DNA of 64,000 bases from an uncultured Bacteroidota bacterium (GTDB taxonomy: Bacteria; Bacteroidota; Bacteroidia; Flavobacteriales; Flavobacteriaceae): NCBI GenBank assembly GCA_902515395.1, contig CABXUL010000001.1:51494-115493 (forward strand). The letters run 5' to 3'. Position numbers and translations under genes: made by a program. Of the stretch, positions 9,216 through 18,339 are shown in pieces; position 1 is the first letter of the stretch; each line of letters starts with the position of its first letter. A model generated the notes under the pieces. The model saw only the letters and a list, made by a program, of their open reading frames with translations, was not told the origin of the DNA and made no database searches.

Positions 9216-10754
9216 ATGACGTTAAAGTTTGAATTTACTGGCTTATTTTTATTTTTTGCATTATGTTTTATATCCTGTAACGAAAAGGAAACGCCAACAA
9301 AACCCAATATCATTATTGTCTATATGGACGATTTGGGATATGGGGATGTGAGTTACAACGGAGCTTCAAAGCTACAAACACCTAATATGGACGCGATGGC
9401 CATGGCTGGAATGCGATTCAATAACGGGTATGCTACTTCTGCGACATGTACCCCAAGTAGATACGCTCTGTTAACAGGAGTTTATCCTTGGCGGGAAAAG
9501 AGAGCTAAAATTCTTGCAGGTACTGCCCCATTGATTATTGGTACAGACCAGATGACTCTTCCGAAAATGCTTAAACAAGAAGGCTATCAAACGGCCATAA
9601 TAGGTAAATGGCATTTAGGCTTGGGCAATGGAAATGTCAATTGGAATAAGTTGGTAAGCCCTGGACCAAATCAAGTTGGCTTTGACTATTCTTATATTTT
9701 AGCGGCAACACAAGACAGGGTGCCCACTGTATATATCGAAGATGGAAAAGTAGTGGGATTAGACCCTAACGATCCTATCGAAGTAAATTATCAAAAGAAT
9801 TTCGAGGGAGAGCCGACAGGACTTGAAAATCCTGAACTATTGACTATGAATTGGCATCATGGTCATAACAGTAGTATTGTAAATGGAATCCCTAGAATTG
9901 GCTTTATGAAAGGAGGAGAAGCAGCTAAGTGGAGCGATATTTATATGGCAGATCATTTTTTGAATGGGATCCAAAAATATATTAAATCCCATAAGGGAAA
10001 GCCATTCTTTTTATATTATCCTATGCAGCAACCTCACGTACCTAGAACCCCTCACCCTAGATTCGAGGGGCTTTCAGAGTTGGGACCCAGGGGAGACGCT
10101 ATTGTAGAGGCTGATTGGTGTTTGGGGGAATTGAAAAAGACCTTGGAAGCTGAGGGTATTATAGACAATACCCTTATTATTTTTTCTAGTGATAATGGAC
10201 CAGTTCTAAATGACGGTTATTATGATGATTCAGATGTAAAAAATGGTGATCACCTGCCCTCGGGACCCTTAAGAGGAGGTAAATATAGTCTTTTTGAAGC
10301 AGGTACCCGGGTACCATTTTTCACTTATTGGAAAGGAAAAATAAAACCTGGAGTTTCAGATTCTATGCTAAGTCAATTGGATCTTTTGTCATCTTTGGCT
10401 CAATTAGTGGGTAGTGAAGTTAGGACTGCTGATAGCCTTCCTTTACTAGAATTACTTTTGGGTCAATCAGATGAGGGTAGAGATGAAATGGTAATTGAAG
10501 CTACCTCCAGAACTGCCTTTAAAAGAGGAGATTGGGTAATGATTCCCCCTTATGAAGGACCCGCAGTGAATGATAAAGTTCAAATTGAATTGGGGAATGA
10601 TTCCGATTTCCAACTTTATAACCTTACTGAAGATATTGAACAGCAAAATAATCTCGCAGCTCTAAAGCCCGACAAACTTCAGGAGATGTTAACGGCTTTT
10701 GAGGCTATTAGAGGAGATGATTATGGGAAAATTGAGAAACTAGAACTGAAATAG
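9216..10754 (+). CDS. sulfatase (arylsulfatase family), lipoprotein
   Basis: 512 residues with a lipobox FISC (Cys21). Core motifs: NIIIVYMDDLGYGD, formylglycine site CTPSR at residues 78-82, GKWHLGLG, and FSSDNGP for the second metal half-site. The sequence diverges strongly from the adjacent sulfatases, so the set is not a recent tandem duplication and probably targets different sulfate positions. The C-terminal region is short. Exported, probably cell-surface or periplasmic. Confidence 0.93.
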   Translation: MTLKFEFTGLFLFFALCFISCNEKETPTKPNIIIVYMDDLGYGDVSYNGASKLQTPNMDAMAMAGMRFNNGYATSATCTPSRYALLTGVYPWREKRAKILAGTAPLIIGTDQMTLPKMLKQEGYQTAIIGKWHLGLGNGNVNWNKLVSPGPNQVGFDYSYILAATQDRVPTVYIEDGKVVGLDPNDPIEVNYQKNFEGEPTGLENPELLTMNWHHGHNSSIVNGIPRIGFMKGGEAAKWSDIYMADHFLNGIQKYIKSHKGKPFFLYYPMQQPHVPRTPHPRFEGLSELGPRGDAIVEADWCLGELKKTLEAEGIIDNTLIIFSSDNGPVLNDGYYDDSDVKNGDHLPSGPLRGGKYSLFEAGTRVPFFTYWKGKIKPGVSDSMLSQLDLLSSLAQLVGSEVRTADSLPLLELLLGQSDEGRDEMVIEATSRTAFKRGDWVMIPPYEGPAVNDKVQIELGNDSDFQLYNLTEDIEQQNNLAALKPDKLQEMLTAFEAIRGDDYGKIEKLELK

Positions 10755-10912
10755 GTCAGAAAACTACCTCCCATTTTCCCTATGGAATTGAATAAAAGGA
10801 ATCTAGTGGAATCTTTTCGCCGTTTATTTTTATCGGTTTTATTTTCAATATCGAAAATTTAACTCTATCATAGAATAAATGGATTAAATATAAAAATCAA
10901 TTTTTGGATATT

Positions 10913-12685
10913 TTAGATACGCTTAAATAGCATCAGCCTGAAATCCATAAGTGATTCCCCATTTTTTTTAATGGCCTTTAAGCTCAAAGTTCCTAGTCCT
11001 TTTTCGAGATTAATTACACCAATATTTAATGGTTTAAAATCTTTCACATATGATTCTGTTCTTAGACTACGATCTTCTATAGCTCCATATTCTTTAGGGT
11101 TATGTTCTTCCGATATTTTACCTAAAATACTATTACTTCCAAAGCTGACTTCAAATTCAGAGCCAATTGCATCTCTCATACAGGTATAGTAAATTATTAC
11201 TTCAAAGCTTCCCGCCATAGCTACTTCTACTTCCCAAGTTATTTTATCCTCTATATTAATCCAATTGGTGAAGTATGTACAGTTGGGGTGTCTATTTGAG
11301 CGTATAATAGCGCCGTGAGCTTTCCCATCTCTAGCTGGAATTTGTGTAGTCTGAACACTGTGATGACCAATAAAAAAAGGCCTAATATCTTTTTTTGGCA
11401 GTTCAACTAAAACCTCTTTTTTCCATTGTTTTTTTGCTTGAAAAAGCTTTTCCAAAACATCTGTTTGTTTTTCACTGATATCTGTAGTTTGATTTGGATC
11501 ATTCAACATGTCGAATAACTTATTATCCTTGTCCAATCGATAATTTTGACTTCTCACACTAAACCGACCTTTCCAATAGTTATATATTATACGATCTTCC
11601 CAGTTTACAGTTTTATTTAATATCAATGGCTTTAGACTAATTCCATCAAGAGGTTTTTTGGATTTTACTTTAATCCCAGCTAAATCTTTTAGGGTAGGTA
11701 ATAGGTCAATCACGCTAGTAATTTTTTTGATGATCTTACCTTGTGGAATTTTCCCTTTCCAATTCATAATTAGAGGGGATCTAACACCACCTTCATCAGT
11801 AGTTCCTTTTATACCTTTCATCTCATCATTCCAACGTTTACCATTAGGGCCATTGTCAGATAGGTAAATCACAATTGTATTTTTAGATAAACCTTGTCTT
11901 TCGACTTCTTCTAAAATCCGGCCAACATTCCAGTCAATATTTTCACACATCGCAAGCGCAGCCCTAGTGTGGTCAATTTGATGTTGTGTTTTGAAGGGCC
12001 CATTACTTCCAATTTGACTTAATGTTTTATTTTTAAACTTTTCCCAAAAAACATCGGGAACTTGCATTGGGCTATGCGGAGTATTAAGGGGTAAGTATAG
12101 GAAAAATGGATTGGCTTTATTTTTTTTAATGAAATCAATTCCATGGTTTGTAAGGTCATCAATTATAAAACCTTCTCCTTTAACTAAATTACCATTGTGC
12201 TCCAACACAGGATTATAATAATTCCCCCAATGTCCTGAACAAAAGCCATAGTAGTCGTCAAAACCCCTGCTGTTTGGATGGTAAGGGGCTTGCATACCGT
12301 TGTGCCATTTACCATATGCTGCAGTGCTATAGCCAGCCTTTTTAAAAACCTGAGCAATAGTTTGTTCGTCAATGTCAAGTCTCTCACCTCCTGTGCTCGT
12401 ACTATATACTCCTCCTCTAACATGATAACGACCAGTCAATAACTCTGCCCTTGTTGGAGAGCAAACAGGACTAACAAAAAAACGATCAAATTGAACTCCA
12501 GTTCTTCCTAATTTGTCAATATTTGGTGTTGAGAGATCAAGATTTCCTTTAATGCTTAAATCTCCCCATCCTTGATCATCAGTAAGTATAATAATAACAT
12601 TAGGAGGGTTCTCTTTTTGATATTTGCATCCAAGACAAATTATAATTAGTAGGGCTCCAAAAGTATTAATTAGATTAAATTTCAT
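10913..12685 (-). CDS. sulfatase with C-terminal extension, lipoprotein
   Basis: 590 residues, the longest of the four sulfatases. Lipobox CLGC (Cys20). Sulfatase motifs: NVIIILTDDQGWGD, formylglycine site CSPTR at residues 75-79, GKWHNG and YLSDNGP. About 150 residues beyond the catalytic part (from roughly 430) include WEVEVAMAGSFEVIIYYTC, which looks like a beta-sandwich domain possibly binding carbohydrate. It faces the previous sulfatase tail to tail. The exact substrate cannot be read from sequence. Confidence 0.92.
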   Translation of the reverse strand: MKFNLINTFGALLIIICLGCKYQKENPPNVIIILTDDQGWGDLSIKGNLDLSTPNIDKLGRTGVQFDRFFVSPVCSPTRAELLTGRYHVRGGVYSTSTGGERLDIDEQTIAQVFKKAGYSTAAYGKWHNGMQAPYHPNSRGFDDYYGFCSGHWGNYYNPVLEHNGNLVKGEGFIIDDLTNHGIDFIKKNKANPFFLYLPLNTPHSPMQVPDVFWEKFKNKTLSQIGSNGPFKTQHQIDHTRAALAMCENIDWNVGRILEEVERQGLSKNTIVIYLSDNGPNGKRWNDEMKGIKGTTDEGGVRSPLIMNWKGKIPQGKIIKKITSVIDLLPTLKDLAGIKVKSKKPLDGISLKPLILNKTVNWEDRIIYNYWKGRFSVRSQNYRLDKDNKLFDMLNDPNQTTDISEKQTDVLEKLFQAKKQWKKEVLVELPKKDIRPFFIGHHSVQTTQIPARDGKAHGAIIRSNRHPNCTYFTNWINIEDKITWEVEVAMAGSFEVIIYYTCMRDAIGSEFEVSFGSNSILGKISEEHNPKEYGAIEDRSLRTESYVKDFKPLNIGVINLEKGLGTLSLKAIKKNGESLMDFRLMLFKRI

Positions 12686-13069
12686 TGATTTCTCATTTTA
12701 TAAAAGTCCATGTAAATTAAATAAAATTTTTTTTGTCATTTCGTAAATTAATTTCATTAAAAATTAATTAGCTATTGAGTAGGAGATGTCATTTTAAATT
12801 ATGTTATGAATTCAATCTTCAAAAAAAATAGGAAATAATTGATACTTAAAACCAAAATGATTTTTTTCATTTTCTTTTTAAACTAATAATAATTGAATTT
12901 ATAGTAAAAGTGTGAAACTTATTTTAATGAAGTTTTTTTAATTTTAAGGAAAATTTAATTCGGATTTACTTTTTTGAGTCCTTTATTTTTTGTTGCTTAT
13001 AACTTTAGTCTTTACAAGGTTCAGAAAACAATCCAAATATTCCATATTTTTTAATAAAAATTAATAATA
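12686..13069. other. intergenic region, very AT-rich
   Basis: This 384-base gap lies between the divergent sulfatase (minus) and the small secreted protein (plus), so it should hold promoters for both. It is dominated by A and T runs. I see no convincing TTTG-N19-TAnnTTTG promoter, RNA gene, terminator hairpin or repeat. TAACTTTA near 12998 is only a weak -7-like match. Confidence 0.4.
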
Positions 13070-13417
13070 ATGAAAAATGTATTGCTCTTATTAATAACAT
13101 TTACCTCTTTATTTTCTTATTCACAAGAATGGATAATTATTGATATCTTGGAACAATCCAAAAAACAGCTTATTTATAAGATTGATGATGGTAAGGAGGT
13201 TATAAAAAAAAATATTAAAAATCCTTCAATTGTAAAATTGATTAAAGAATATCAGAATCAAGGATTTAAGCTTGAGGCTGTTACCCAAGGAATAGAGTTA
13301 GACCTTAATGGAAACCTTCCTTTAATGAATAGTCCCAATAATAATTTTGGCATAACTAATTTGACACTTTTCAATAATAACAGAGTGATGTTGTGGTTTG
13401 AAAAAGAAGAAAATTAG
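13070..13417 (+). CDS. hypothetical small secreted protein
   Basis: 115 residues beginning with a clear signal peptide (VLLLLITFTSLFSYSQ). The mature part is about 97 residues, lysine-rich, with no cysteine and no motif I recognise. The end includes NLTLFNNNRVMLWFEKEE, possibly the edge strands of a small beta domain. It stands alone between a sulfatase and the YpdA-like gene. Function unknown. Confidence 0.6.
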   Translation: MKNVLLLLITFTSLFSYSQEWIIIDILEQSKKQLIYKIDDGKEVIKKNIKNPSIVKLIKEYQNQGFKLEAVTQGIELDLNGNLPLMNSPNNNFGITNLTLFNNNRVMLWFEKEEN

Positions 13418-13617
13418 AACTGTTAATTTGACAAATTTTTAGTTTCTGTTCAATGAAAAATCATTTTATTATTGAGCTGAAAACTAAAAAATTCAATTTT
13501 CAATGTTGAGTCAGAGTAAATTTTTCTGATCAAAACTTGTGAAGTTTTACTAATTTTATTTTTAATTGCAATGATTTTAATTTACTTGTGCCATCTTAAT
13601 TATTTAAAGCAGTATTG

Positions 13618-14592
13618 ATGAAGGATGTAATAATTATTGGCGCCGGGCCAATTGGACTTGCTTGTGGAATTGAGGCCAAAAAAAATTGCTTGGATTATTT
13701 AATTTTTGATAAAGGATGCTTGGTTAACTCTCTTTATAATTATCCAATGAATATGACATTTTTTTCAACTTCTGACAAGTTGGAAATTGGTGAGGTTCCT
13801 TTTATCTCTCACAATCCAAAACCCACCCGAGCTGAAGCTCTTGAGTATTACAGAAGGGTATCAAGCCACTGGGAATTGTCTCTTAAATTATATGAGGAAA
13901 TAAAGCTAATTGAGAAAGTTGACAACGGTTATGAGTTGAAAACAACGAAAGGTATCTATAAGACAAAAAAAATTGTATTATCTACAGGCTTTTATGATAT
14001 TCCCTATTTATTAGAAGTTCCAGGTGAGAATCTGGATAAGGTATTGCACTACTATAAAGAACCTCATACTTTTTTTGGAATGAATGTAGCAGTGGTAGGG
14101 TCAGCAAATTCTGCAGTTGATGTAGCATTGGAATTATACCGAAAAGGAGCTAAAAGCGTTACGATGATTATCAGAGAGGAGGAAATAGGGCAAAATGTAA
14201 AATATTGGGCACGCCCCGATATTAATAATAGAATTAAAGAGGGAAGTATTAGAGCATTTTTTAATGCTGATGTAAAGGAAATTACAGAGGATAAAATAAG
14301 ATTCGAAACTCCCGATAAGGAGATCATTATTGAAAATGATTTTGTACTAGCTATGACGGGATACAAACCTAATTTTGAACTATTAGAATCTCTAGAGATC
14401 GAATTTCAAGAAGATGAATATAAAACTCCAGTTTACAATTCAACCACGATGCAATCTAATCAAGTGGGGGTATACCTTGCAGGGGTTGTTTGTGGTGGGC
14501 TTAAAACTAATAAATGGTTTATTGAAAACTCTCGTGTACACGCGAATATCATAATGGATCATGTTAAAGAACAAACCAGAAAAATCTCTTGA
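13618..14592 (+). CDS. ypdA: YpdA-family putative bacillithiol disulfide reductase
   Basis: 324 residues from the ATG at 13618; a TTG three bases earlier is possible but less likely. Two Rossmann motifs are visible: GAGPIG at the N terminus for FAD and VVGSANSAVDVA near residue 165 for NADPH. FFSTSDKLEIGEVPF and KPTRAEALEYYRRV are typical of YpdA/Bdr. These enzymes reduce bacillithiol disulfide in Firmicutes and in some Bacteroidetes. No other bacillithiol gene is in the window. Cytoplasmic flavoprotein. Confidence 0.85.
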   Translation: MKDVIIIGAGPIGLACGIEAKKNCLDYLIFDKGCLVNSLYNYPMNMTFFSTSDKLEIGEVPFISHNPKPTRAEALEYYRRVSSHWELSLKLYEEIKLIEKVDNGYELKTTKGIYKTKKIVLSTGFYDIPYLLEVPGENLDKVLHYYKEPHTFFGMNVAVVGSANSAVDVALELYRKGAKSVTMIIREEEIGQNVKYWARPDINNRIKEGSIRAFFNADVKEITEDKIRFETPDKEIIIENDFVLAMTGYKPNFELLESLEIEFQEDEYKTPVYNSTTMQSNQVGVYLAGVVCGGLKTNKWFIENSRVHANIIMDHVKEQTRKIS

Positions 14593-14623
14593 TTAACTTA
14601 TATCGAGATATTATAAAAATAAT

Positions 14624-14887
14624 TTAATTCCGTAAGGGCTCAAAGGAGTGCATTTCATCATTTTTAATATTCATTTTTTTGGACAACTCAACCAAAAAAT
14701 CGGAACTCATTAAATTCTGCATACCAGCCATATCAACGTTATATAACATTACAATACAATTTTGATCATCTATTTTTCCAACTGTGGTTCTTGACTCGTC
14801 ACAAACACTAGCCCTTTCAGCATGATTATCAAATGAAGCCCTCCACTCATCGTAATTATTAAAAGATACTTTTATAACTAAATTCAT
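14624..14887 (-). CDS. small conserved protein (dimeric alpha/beta barrel-like)
   Basis: 87 residues, no signal peptide. The pattern FNNYDEWRASFDNH at the start and a later VGKIDDQNCIVMLYNVD resemble the small stress-responsive dimeric ferredoxin-like proteins (DUF3764/Dabb type). That resemblance is by eye only. It lies convergent to ypdA and divergent from the oxidoreductase gene. Role unknown, presumably cytoplasmic. Confidence 0.6.
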   Translation of the reverse strand: MNLVIKVSFNNYDEWRASFDNHAERASVCDESRTTVGKIDDQNCIVMLYNVDMAGMQNLMSSDFLVELSKKMNIKNDEMHSFEPLRN

Positions 14888-14915
14888 ATTTATATTTTTT
14901 TAAATCAATATATTG

Positions 14916-14945
14916 TTGTTAAATAATTGTCAATATATAAATTTA
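14916..14945 (+). promoter_or_regulatory. candidate Bacteroidetes-type promoter of the Gfo/Idh/MocA gene
   Basis: TTG at 14916-14918, then exactly 19 bases, then TAAATTTA at 14938-14945. This fits the TTG-N19-TAnnTTTG pattern except for the last base. Transcription would start about 10 bases before the ATG at 14962. Confidence 0.4.
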
Positions 14946-14961
14946 AAAATCCAAAAAAAAA

Positions 14962-16314
14962 ATGAGTAAATGTAATAGAAGGAATTTTATAAGAAAATCT
15001 GCACTTGGAGGTCTAGGTTTAGCCAGTGTTTCTTCAATGGGAATGAGTGCCCAAAGTTATAATAATATTATTGGCTCAAATGATAGATTATATGTAGCTA
15101 TTGCTGGTTTGGGTCGTAGATTAGGAGCATATTATTCTCCTATTGCACGTAAAGAAAGTAATGTAAAACTAGCTTACTTATGCGATGCAAAACAAAGTCA
15201 AATAAATAGGGCGGCCAATAGGTTTCAAAAATATATAAGCTATAATCCTAAACTAGAGCAGGATATTTTTAAGGTTTTAGACGATAACAAGGTAGATGTT
15301 ATGATTAATGCAATGCCCGACCATTGGCATACCCCAGGAGCAATTATGGCTATGAAATCTGGCATGCATGTCTATGTTGAAAAGCCAAGTAGCTGTTCAA
15401 TGGAGGAGAATGAACTACTTGTGAAAGCAGCTAATAAATATGGCAAAGTGGTTCAGATGGGAAATCAACAACGCTCATCTATTCATACCCAGAAAGTTAT
15501 AAAAAAAATACATGATGGTGTAATAGGGAAGGCTTATAAAGCTATTGCATTTTACAGTAATGGAAGGGGACAGGTTCCGCCTCAGAAAAAGTCTACCGTT
15601 CCGGAGGGATTAGATTGGAATTTATGGCAAGGTCCGGCCGTTCATAGGGAATATACTTCTGAGACATGGGACTACAATTGGCATTGGTACGGCTGGAACT
15701 ATGGAACAGCTGAAATGGGTAATAATGCTACCCATGAATTAGATATAGCTCGTTGGGCACTGAATGTAAATTTACCTCAAATGGTAGAGGTTGAATCTGC
15801 GAAAAGGCATTTTATCAATGATGGATGGGAAATGTATGACACTATGCTTGCTAGATTTTCCTTTGAAGATGATAAAGTTATTGAATGGGATGGTAAAAGT
15901 AGAAATGCCTACAATACATATGGAAAAGCTAGGGGAACTGTTATTTTTGGAGCTGAGGGAACCGTATTTGTTGATCGATCACATTATAAGCTTTTTGATA
16001 GAAATGGTAAGCTGGTAGAAGAAGTTAGTAGTGGAGGTAAAGAAGCCGGCGTTGCTTTGGGTGGCGGAGGCGATATGTCTACCCTTCATCTTATGAATTT
16101 TTTTGATACAATTAGGGGTAAGTCGTCCTCCAACGCACCTATAGTAGATGCTAATATTTCTATGGCAATGGTTCACTATGCAAATGTTTCTTCAAGGATA
16201 AAACAGAATTTTGAAGTGGACCATATCAATGGTACTATGTTTAATCGTGAGGCGATGAAATATTGGGGAAAACCATATGAAGAGTCTTGGAAAAAAATGT
16301 TTTTGTACCTATAA
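14962..16314 (+). CDS. Gfo/Idh/MocA-family oxidoreductase with Tat signal
   Basis: 450 residues. A twin-arginine leader is visible at the start (RRNFIRKSALGGLGLASVSS), so the enzyme is probably exported folded with bound NAD(P). The nucleotide-binding strand is VAIAGLGRRLG near 45-55. The conserved catalytic EKP motif appears as VEKPSS (Lys141). DHWHTPGAIMAMKSG precedes it, and a C-terminal GFO_IDH domain follows. Tat-exported members are common in polysaccharide-degrading Bacteroidetes and Planctomycetes, where they oxidise sugar hydroxyls, often at C3. Its position between sulfatases suggests it oxidises a polysaccharide-derived sugar; the substrate is not known. Confidence 0.88.
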   Translation: MSKCNRRNFIRKSALGGLGLASVSSMGMSAQSYNNIIGSNDRLYVAIAGLGRRLGAYYSPIARKESNVKLAYLCDAKQSQINRAANRFQKYISYNPKLEQDIFKVLDDNKVDVMINAMPDHWHTPGAIMAMKSGMHVYVEKPSSCSMEENELLVKAANKYGKVVQMGNQQRSSIHTQKVIKKIHDGVIGKAYKAIAFYSNGRGQVPPQKKSTVPEGLDWNLWQGPAVHREYTSETWDYNWHWYGWNYGTAEMGNNATHELDIARWALNVNLPQMVEVESAKRHFINDGWEMYDTMLARFSFEDDKVIEWDGKSRNAYNTYGKARGTVIFGAEGTVFVDRSHYKLFDRNGKLVEEVSSGGKEAGVALGGGGDMSTLHLMNFFDTIRGKSSSNAPIVDANISMAMVHYANVSSRIKQNFEVDHINGTMFNREAMKYWGKPYEESWKKMFLYL

Positions 16315-16458
16315 TAATAGACTTAAACCAATTTAAATGGATTTTTAATTAAAATAATTTCTTCTAAGAGCCTCATTCTATCGTAAGATAAATATGTTAA
16401 GAAGGTGAGAAATTTAAAGATTTAATTCATAGAGGATAATCTTATTAAACCTTTATAA

Positions 16459-17934
16459 ATGATTAAAAGACTGATCTTAGTATTATTATTTTTTTCGTGT
16501 AATGAGAAGGAAATTTTTTTTGATCAAAGACCAAATATTCTTTTTATAATGCTTGATGATTTGGGCAAGGAGTGGATTAGTGGTTTTGGGGCTTCAGAAA
16601 TAAAAACTCCTGCCATAGATAAACTAATTTCAACTGGAATCTCATTTAAAAATGTTTATTCAATGCCCCAGTGTACTCCTACTCGGGTTACTTTATTAAC
16701 TGGTCAATATCCTTGGAGACATGGTTGGATAAATCATTTCGATGTTCCAAGATGGGGACATGGAGTTAGGTTTGATCCAAATTTAAACCCAAGCTTTCCT
16801 AAAATGCTTCGAAATGCAGGTTACTTAACTTGTGCAGCTGGTAAATGGCAAATAAATGACTTTAGACTTGAGCCAGATGCAATGGTAAAAGCTGGATTTG
16901 ATGAATATTGTATGTGGACCGGGGGTGAGGGAGGCAATATTAAATTGAGTGAGAATAGATACTGGAATCCATACATTCACACAAAATCTGGAAGTAAGGT
17001 TTATAAGAATAAATTTGGAGAGGATGTTTTTACGGATTTTATAATTGATTTTATGAAAAAAAATAAAGATAAGCCTATGATGATTTATTACCCTATGTGT
17101 TTACCCCATGGCCCTCTCACTTCAACTCCATTGGAACCTAATGCTCCTAAGTCAGAACAACATAAGTCCATGGTTAGGTATGCAGATCATATTTTAAATG
17201 TTTTGGTCAATGCACTAGATCAAATAGGAATAAGAGAAAATACCATAATAATTTGGACAACTGATAATGGGACTTCTGGAAGCATTATTGGAGATTTAAA
17301 TGGTCAAAGGGTAAGGGGAGGAAAGTCTATGCTTAGTGAAAATGGAGTTAATGCTCCTTTTATAATAAATGCACCAGGAATTGTTCCTGAAGGCATAACA
17401 AGCGATGCTTTGATAGATTTCAGTGATTTATTGCCAACCCTTTGCGATTTAGCTCAAACATCACCTGATAAAGAATATGAATATGATGGAATTTCTTTTG
17501 CACCGGAAATTTATGGATTAGAAAATAAATCCAGAAGAGATTGGATAATGGCATTAGGGTCAAATCCGGCTAAAATAGAAAATGGTAGAATAAAAAATGC
17601 TTTTGATTTTCGCGATCGTATAGTTCGAGATAAAAATTTTAAAGCTTATATAGATACACTGAATAAAATTTATGAGATTATAGAATTAAAATCAGATTTT
17701 TATGAGGAAAATAACCTTTTGAATAGTAAAAGGGAGGATGTCATTTCAGCAATCAAAAAATTTGAGTCTGTAATAAAAAAATATCCATCATTGGATGCAA
17801 GCCCAATGTATAATAAGTCTAAAAACTCTTTATTTGATATTGATAGTATCGAATTATTAAAGATGAGTAACAGGGGTAAGTTGAAACCCAATAAAACTAG
17901 TTCTCCTAGAGAAATGAAAAGTAAAAATTTATAA
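16459..17934 (+). CDS. sulfatase (arylsulfatase family), lipoprotein
   Basis: 491 residues with a very short leader ending in lipobox FFSC (Cys14). Catalytic motifs: NILFIMLDDLGKEW with the metal Asp pair, formylglycine site CTPTR at residues 72-76, GKWQIND where most relatives have GKWHLG, and WTTDNGTSG. The His to Gln change at the GKWH position is unusual and may alter substrate handling. It follows the Gfo/Idh/MocA gene on the same strand after about 145 bases. Confidence 0.9.
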   Translation: MIKRLILVLLFFSCNEKEIFFDQRPNILFIMLDDLGKEWISGFGASEIKTPAIDKLISTGISFKNVYSMPQCTPTRVTLLTGQYPWRHGWINHFDVPRWGHGVRFDPNLNPSFPKMLRNAGYLTCAAGKWQINDFRLEPDAMVKAGFDEYCMWTGGEGGNIKLSENRYWNPYIHTKSGSKVYKNKFGEDVFTDFIIDFMKKNKDKPMMIYYPMCLPHGPLTSTPLEPNAPKSEQHKSMVRYADHILNVLVNALDQIGIRENTIIIWTTDNGTSGSIIGDLNGQRVRGGKSMLSENGVNAPFIINAPGIVPEGITSDALIDFSDLLPTLCDLAQTSPDKEYEYDGISFAPEIYGLENKSRRDWIMALGSNPAKIENGRIKNAFDFRDRIVRDKNFKAYIDTLNKIYEIIELKSDFYEENNLLNSKREDVISAIKKFESVIKKYPSLDASPMYNKSKNSLFDIDSIELLKMSNRGKLKPNKTSSPREMKSKNL

Positions 17935-18225
17935 ATGGGATTATTTTATATTTTAAAAAAGGCAATCAATATTAATTAGACTTTTTTTAAATAAAAATAG
18001 ATTTTAAACATATTAATCTTGTTAGAAGTGATAAGTAACAATTAATATGTCAGACTGGCAAATAATATATTACAAGCTTAGTTGGGTTTTTTTGTGACAG
18101 TTTCATCTACTCTTTTATGTGGTAGGTATAAATCAAGTTTAACAATTAATATAATTTTGCAAAATTTGATTAATAATTATGACATACAACTAAACTAAGT
18201 TTATTGATTTAATTGTTTTGGTTAG

Positions 18226-18248
18226 CCCCTCTGAATCGGGGATTTTTT
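18226..18248 (+). terminator. possible plus-strand terminator
   Basis: Short GC stem CCCC / GGGG with an 8-base loop, followed by ATTTTTTT. The stem is only 4 bp, so it is weaker than the other terminators in the window. It would stop transcription coming from the sulfatase at 16459. Confidence 0.5.
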
Positions 18249-18286
18249 TATTTTTTTAGATCAAACTCAAAGACCATGGGCATAAA

Positions 18287-18319
18287 AAAAAGGGTTTAGA
18301 TGTTTTCTAAACCCTTTTT
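18287..18319 (-). terminator. rho-independent terminator of the susCD operon
   Basis: A perfect 14-bp inverted repeat (AAAAAGGGTTTAGA and its complement) with a TGTTT loop lies 20 bases beyond the susD stop on the minus strand. The A/T flanks give a T-rich 3' side in both directions. Confidence 0.85.
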
Positions 18320-18339
18320 AAAAATTTTGATATTAAGCT

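Larger units (their letters stand above)
17935..18339. other. intergenic region between convergent sulfatase and susD genes
   Basis: This 405-base region ends in two terminators facing each other (18226 plus strand, 18287 minus strand). A 12-base word AACAATTAATAT occurs twice, about 107 bases apart. There is an imperfect palindrome TTTTGCAAAA. No ORF of note is seen. The distance from the sulfatase stop to the plus-strand terminator, about 290 bases, leaves room for a small RNA or a long 3' untranslated region, but nothing proves one. Confidence 0.4.

Noticed and set aside
17935-18225. Small RNA gene between the sulfatase and susD
   Set aside because: A terminator and a repeated 12-base word are present, but no promoter match or conserved structure could be recognised, so it is noted only as a gap.
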